Below, in pieces: positions 4,357 to 5,545 of a DNA stretch of 5,545 bases. The translations under genes were made by a program, and so were the position numbers. Within the stretch, counting starts at the first letter, position 1. Every line of letters begins with the position of its first letter. The DNA comes from Sphingobacterium sp. UBA1575 (lineage in GTDB: Bacteria; Bacteroidota; Bacteroidia; Sphingobacteriales; Sphingobacteriaceae): the NCBI GenBank assembly GCA_002322865.1, contig DCOH01000049.1, positions 41,327-46,871 of the forward strand, read 5' to 3'. The notes under the pieces are model-generated. The model did no database searches and was not told where the DNA came from. It saw only the letters and a program-made list of their open reading frames with translations.

Positions 4357-4363
4357 AAAACCA

Positions 4364-4555
4364 ATGAAGAAGATTAGCCCCTATATTTCGATACCTGTAG
4401 TGATCTTTTTAGTGATATTGGGATCAACAGAAGCTTTTCAGCTGCTGAGTGAGCGTTCTGATTGGGATGTTTTTCTAGGGGTCTTGCTGGTAATTCTTCT
4501 TATTGCGGTCGTTTATAATTTTTTCAAATATATCTTTAACAAACCAATTGAATGA
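4364..4555 (+). CDS. Small two-helix membrane protein of unknown function
   Basis: No family is recognised. The 63-residue product starts MKKISPY and has a first hydrophobic segment at about 8-20, a short polar stretch with charged residues (ERSDWD, 30-35), and a second very hydrophobic segment at about 36-50. It ends with a basic/aromatic tail (NFFKYIFNKPIE). It is therefore probably an inner-membrane hairpin with both ends on the same side, most likely the cytoplasm. Extending the frame to the TTG at 4310 would add 18 residues but would overlap the likely promoter. The stop overlaps the start of the SPFH gene by four bases (ATGA), indicating translational coupling and a possible role as its membrane partner. 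SPFH proteins often pair with small membrane proteins such as NfeD, but no NfeD-like soluble domain is present. Confidence 0.75.
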   Translation: MKKISPYISIPVVIFLVILGSTEAFQLLSERSDWDVFLGVLLVILLIAVVYNFFKYIFNKPIE

Positions 4556-5337
4556 AAAGAAACATGATTGCTTTGGGCGCGACACTGTTCGTTGCCCTGA
4601 TCGTATGGATTAGTTGTACGGAACGTATTGATGCCGGTTATGAAGGCATTAAGGTGAAACTTTATGGCTCGGATAAAGGGGTTCAGGATGTGAGCCTGGT
4701 AACGGGTCGGGTATGGTATAATCCGATCACAGAATCTATCTATGAATTTCCGACCTATGTACAGACCGTGAATTATGAGAATTTTACGGTGAATGCGAAA
4801 GATGGATCTGTTTTTACGGTTGATCCTACCTTATCTTTACGCGTGTCGAATGGCAGTACACCGAAGATCTTTATCAAATATAGGAAACAGATCGATGAGA
4901 TTTTGGGGAATACGTTGGTGAACCATATCAAGGATGTTTACCGCATTGAATTCAATAAGTATTCTACGGATTCCATTATTAGCAACCGGGAGAAATTTGA
5001 AGCGGGTGTTCAGGCGAAGATGATTGCTTTCCTGGAGCAGGAAGGATTTATTTTGGAGCAGTTGACCAGCGGTATCCAGTATCCGGAGGCAATTACGCAG
5101 GCGATCAATGCGAAGAATGCAGCGATCCAAAAGGCTCAGCAAGCGGAGAATGAGCTGAAGGTAGTGGAAGCCGATGCGAAGAAAATGATCGTGCAGGCAG
5201 AGGCGGAAGCAAAGGCCAATGAACTGAGACAGACGACTCTATCGCCTTTGATCATTCAGCAGCAATTTATTGAGAAATGGGATGGCTCTACGCCATTGTA
5301 TGGAAATAGCCCGGTGATTTTTAAGGAGTTGAAGTAG
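4552..5337 (+). CDS. SPFH/Band 7 (prohibitin-like) membrane-anchored protein
   Basis: SPFH proteins assemble into large membrane-bound rings or scaffolds that organise membrane microdomains and often regulate membrane proteases. This 261-residue protein has an N-terminal hydrophobic anchor (about 5-21) followed by Cys22 in VWISC, which could be a lipobox with an unusual tryptophan at -3. RIDAGYEGIKV (25-35) is the typical start of a Band 7 domain, which extends to about 183. A helical, probably coiled-coil region follows (about 185-228), rich in Ala, Glu, Gln and Lys, with the family-typical AEAEAKANELRQ. The C-terminus has the prohibitin-like stretch PLIIQQQFIEKWDG (232-245). The ATG overlaps the upstream stop as ATGA, so the two are co-translated. 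No clear terminator follows; repeats begin 29 bases downstream. The specific role and substrate are unknown. Confidence 0.88.
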   Translation: MKRNMIALGATLFVALIVWISCTERIDAGYEGIKVKLYGSDKGVQDVSLVTGRVWYNPITESIYEFPTYVQTVNYENFTVNAKDGSVFTVDPTLSLRVSNGSTPKIFIKYRKQIDEILGNTLVNHIKDVYRIEFNKYSTDSIISNREKFEAGVQAKMIAFLEQEGFILEQLTSGIQYPEAITQAINAKNAAIQKAQQAENELKVVEADAKKMIVQAEAEAKANELRQTTLSPLIIQQQFIEKWDGSTPLYGNSPVIFKELK

Positions 5338-5365
5338 AGGTATTGGCATGGCGAGAGAAATCCTA

Positions 5366-5436
5366 CGTCATTGCGAGGAGGTTTTTTCCGTCATTGTGAG
5401 GAACTATACGTCATTGCGAGGAACGAAGCAATCTTC
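5366..5436 (+). repeat. CGTCATTGCGAGG intergenic repeats, three copies
   Basis: The copies are CGTCATTGCGAGGAGG (5366-5381), CGTCATTGTGAGGAAC (5389-5404) and a longer one from 5409 that continues through GAACGAAGCAATCTTC to 5436. They are inverted relative to the repeats at 4-57. This is a dispersed intergenic repeat type; nothing here suggests a gene. Confidence 0.8.
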
Positions 5437-5441
5437 CCTCA

Positions 5442-5515
5442 TGTCATGCTGAGCGCAGTCGAAGCATCTGTTCATATGTACCCGTACAGATCCTTCGACT
5501 GCGCTTAGGATGACA
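5442..5515. repeat. Large imperfect palindrome (REP/MITE-like)
   Basis: The 30-base arms at 5442-5471 and 5486-5515 are inverted complements at 27 of 30 positions, with a 14-base loop. The arms start TGTCAT and contain GAGCGCAGTCGAAGCATCT or its variant. The arm shares the order GTCAT, GAG, CGAAGCA, TCT with the adjacent CGTCATTGCGAGGAACGAAGCAATCT repeat, so the two may be divergent members of one family. It may also end transcription from the SPFH operon, but no U-tract follows. Confidence 0.75.
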
Positions 5516-5539
5516 AAGACATTTCTCAGGATGACAAAG
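5504..5539. repeat. Duplicated palindrome tail
   Basis: CTTAGGATGACAAAG (5504-5518) is repeated as CTCAGGATGACAAAG (5525-5539). The second copy looks like the end of another palindrome unit, so a repeat cluster probably continues beyond the right edge. Confidence 0.55.
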
Positions 5540-5545
5540 TCCAAA

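Noticed and set aside
4310..4363. 18-residue extension of the small membrane protein from a TTG at 4310
   Set aside because: It overlaps the likely promoter; the ATG at 4364 has a good Shine-Dalgarno.
1..5545. The whole window as a composite transposon bounded by inverted repeats
   Set aside because: The cargo is housekeeping genes, no transposase is present, and the edge repeats are of a widespread intergenic type with no target-site duplication visible.

Overview
The window looks like ordinary chromosome from a Bacteroidota bacterium, most likely Sphingobacteriaceae (Sphingobacterium or a close relative). The evidence is the TAnnTTTG-type promoter elements, AT-rich leaders that mostly lack Shine-Dalgarno sequences, the protein families, and intergenic repeats of a style common in this phylum. 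The genus is inferred from general resemblance, not from a search.

Layout. Bases 1-57 hold copies of a short CCTCCTCGCAATGACG repeat, followed by a C-rich tract and a promoter. Then comes prs (168-1124, PRPP synthetase). The prs-rplY gap (1125-1401) is the most structured non-coding part. It holds a hairpin over the prs stop codon, heptanucleotide repeats in both orientations, a strong intrinsic terminator, and a perfect 17-bp inverted repeat overlapping the rplY promoter. rplY (1402-1998, ribosomal protein L25, CTC type) is followed by a third heptad-repeat element and a terminator usable from both sides. On the minus strand lies a likely two-gene transcription unit: a lipid-anchored azurin-like cupredoxin (3518-2985) followed by ric (2913-2191, di-iron iron-sulfur cluster repair protein). 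A 142-bp divergent promoter region separates this unit from pth (3661-4224, peptidyl-tRNA hydrolase), whose mRNA may be leaderless. After the pth terminator, a small two-helix membrane protein (4364-4555) overlaps by 4 bp with an SPFH/prohibitin-family protein (4552-5337). The last 200 bases hold the same CGTCATTGCGAGG repeat as the left edge, in opposite orientation, plus a large imperfect palindrome.

How the genes fit together. prs, rplY and pth are housekeeping genes for nucleotide precursors, the 5S rRNA region of the ribosome, and recycling of peptidyl-tRNA. rplY and pth are neighbours in many bacteria, so the opposite-strand cupredoxin-ric unit between them looks like an inserted cassette. 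That cassette joins a copper electron carrier with a protein that repairs iron-sulfur clusters damaged by nitric oxide or oxidants, which suggests a link to nitrogen-oxide respiration or nitrosative stress. The last two genes form a translationally coupled membrane pair of unknown role.

No clear new enzymatic or defence system is visible. The most unusual material is intergenic: (TAGTAKT)n elements with a conserved ACCTATnnCGGCT cap, one of which merges with a terminator, and the promoter-spanning palindrome before rplY.
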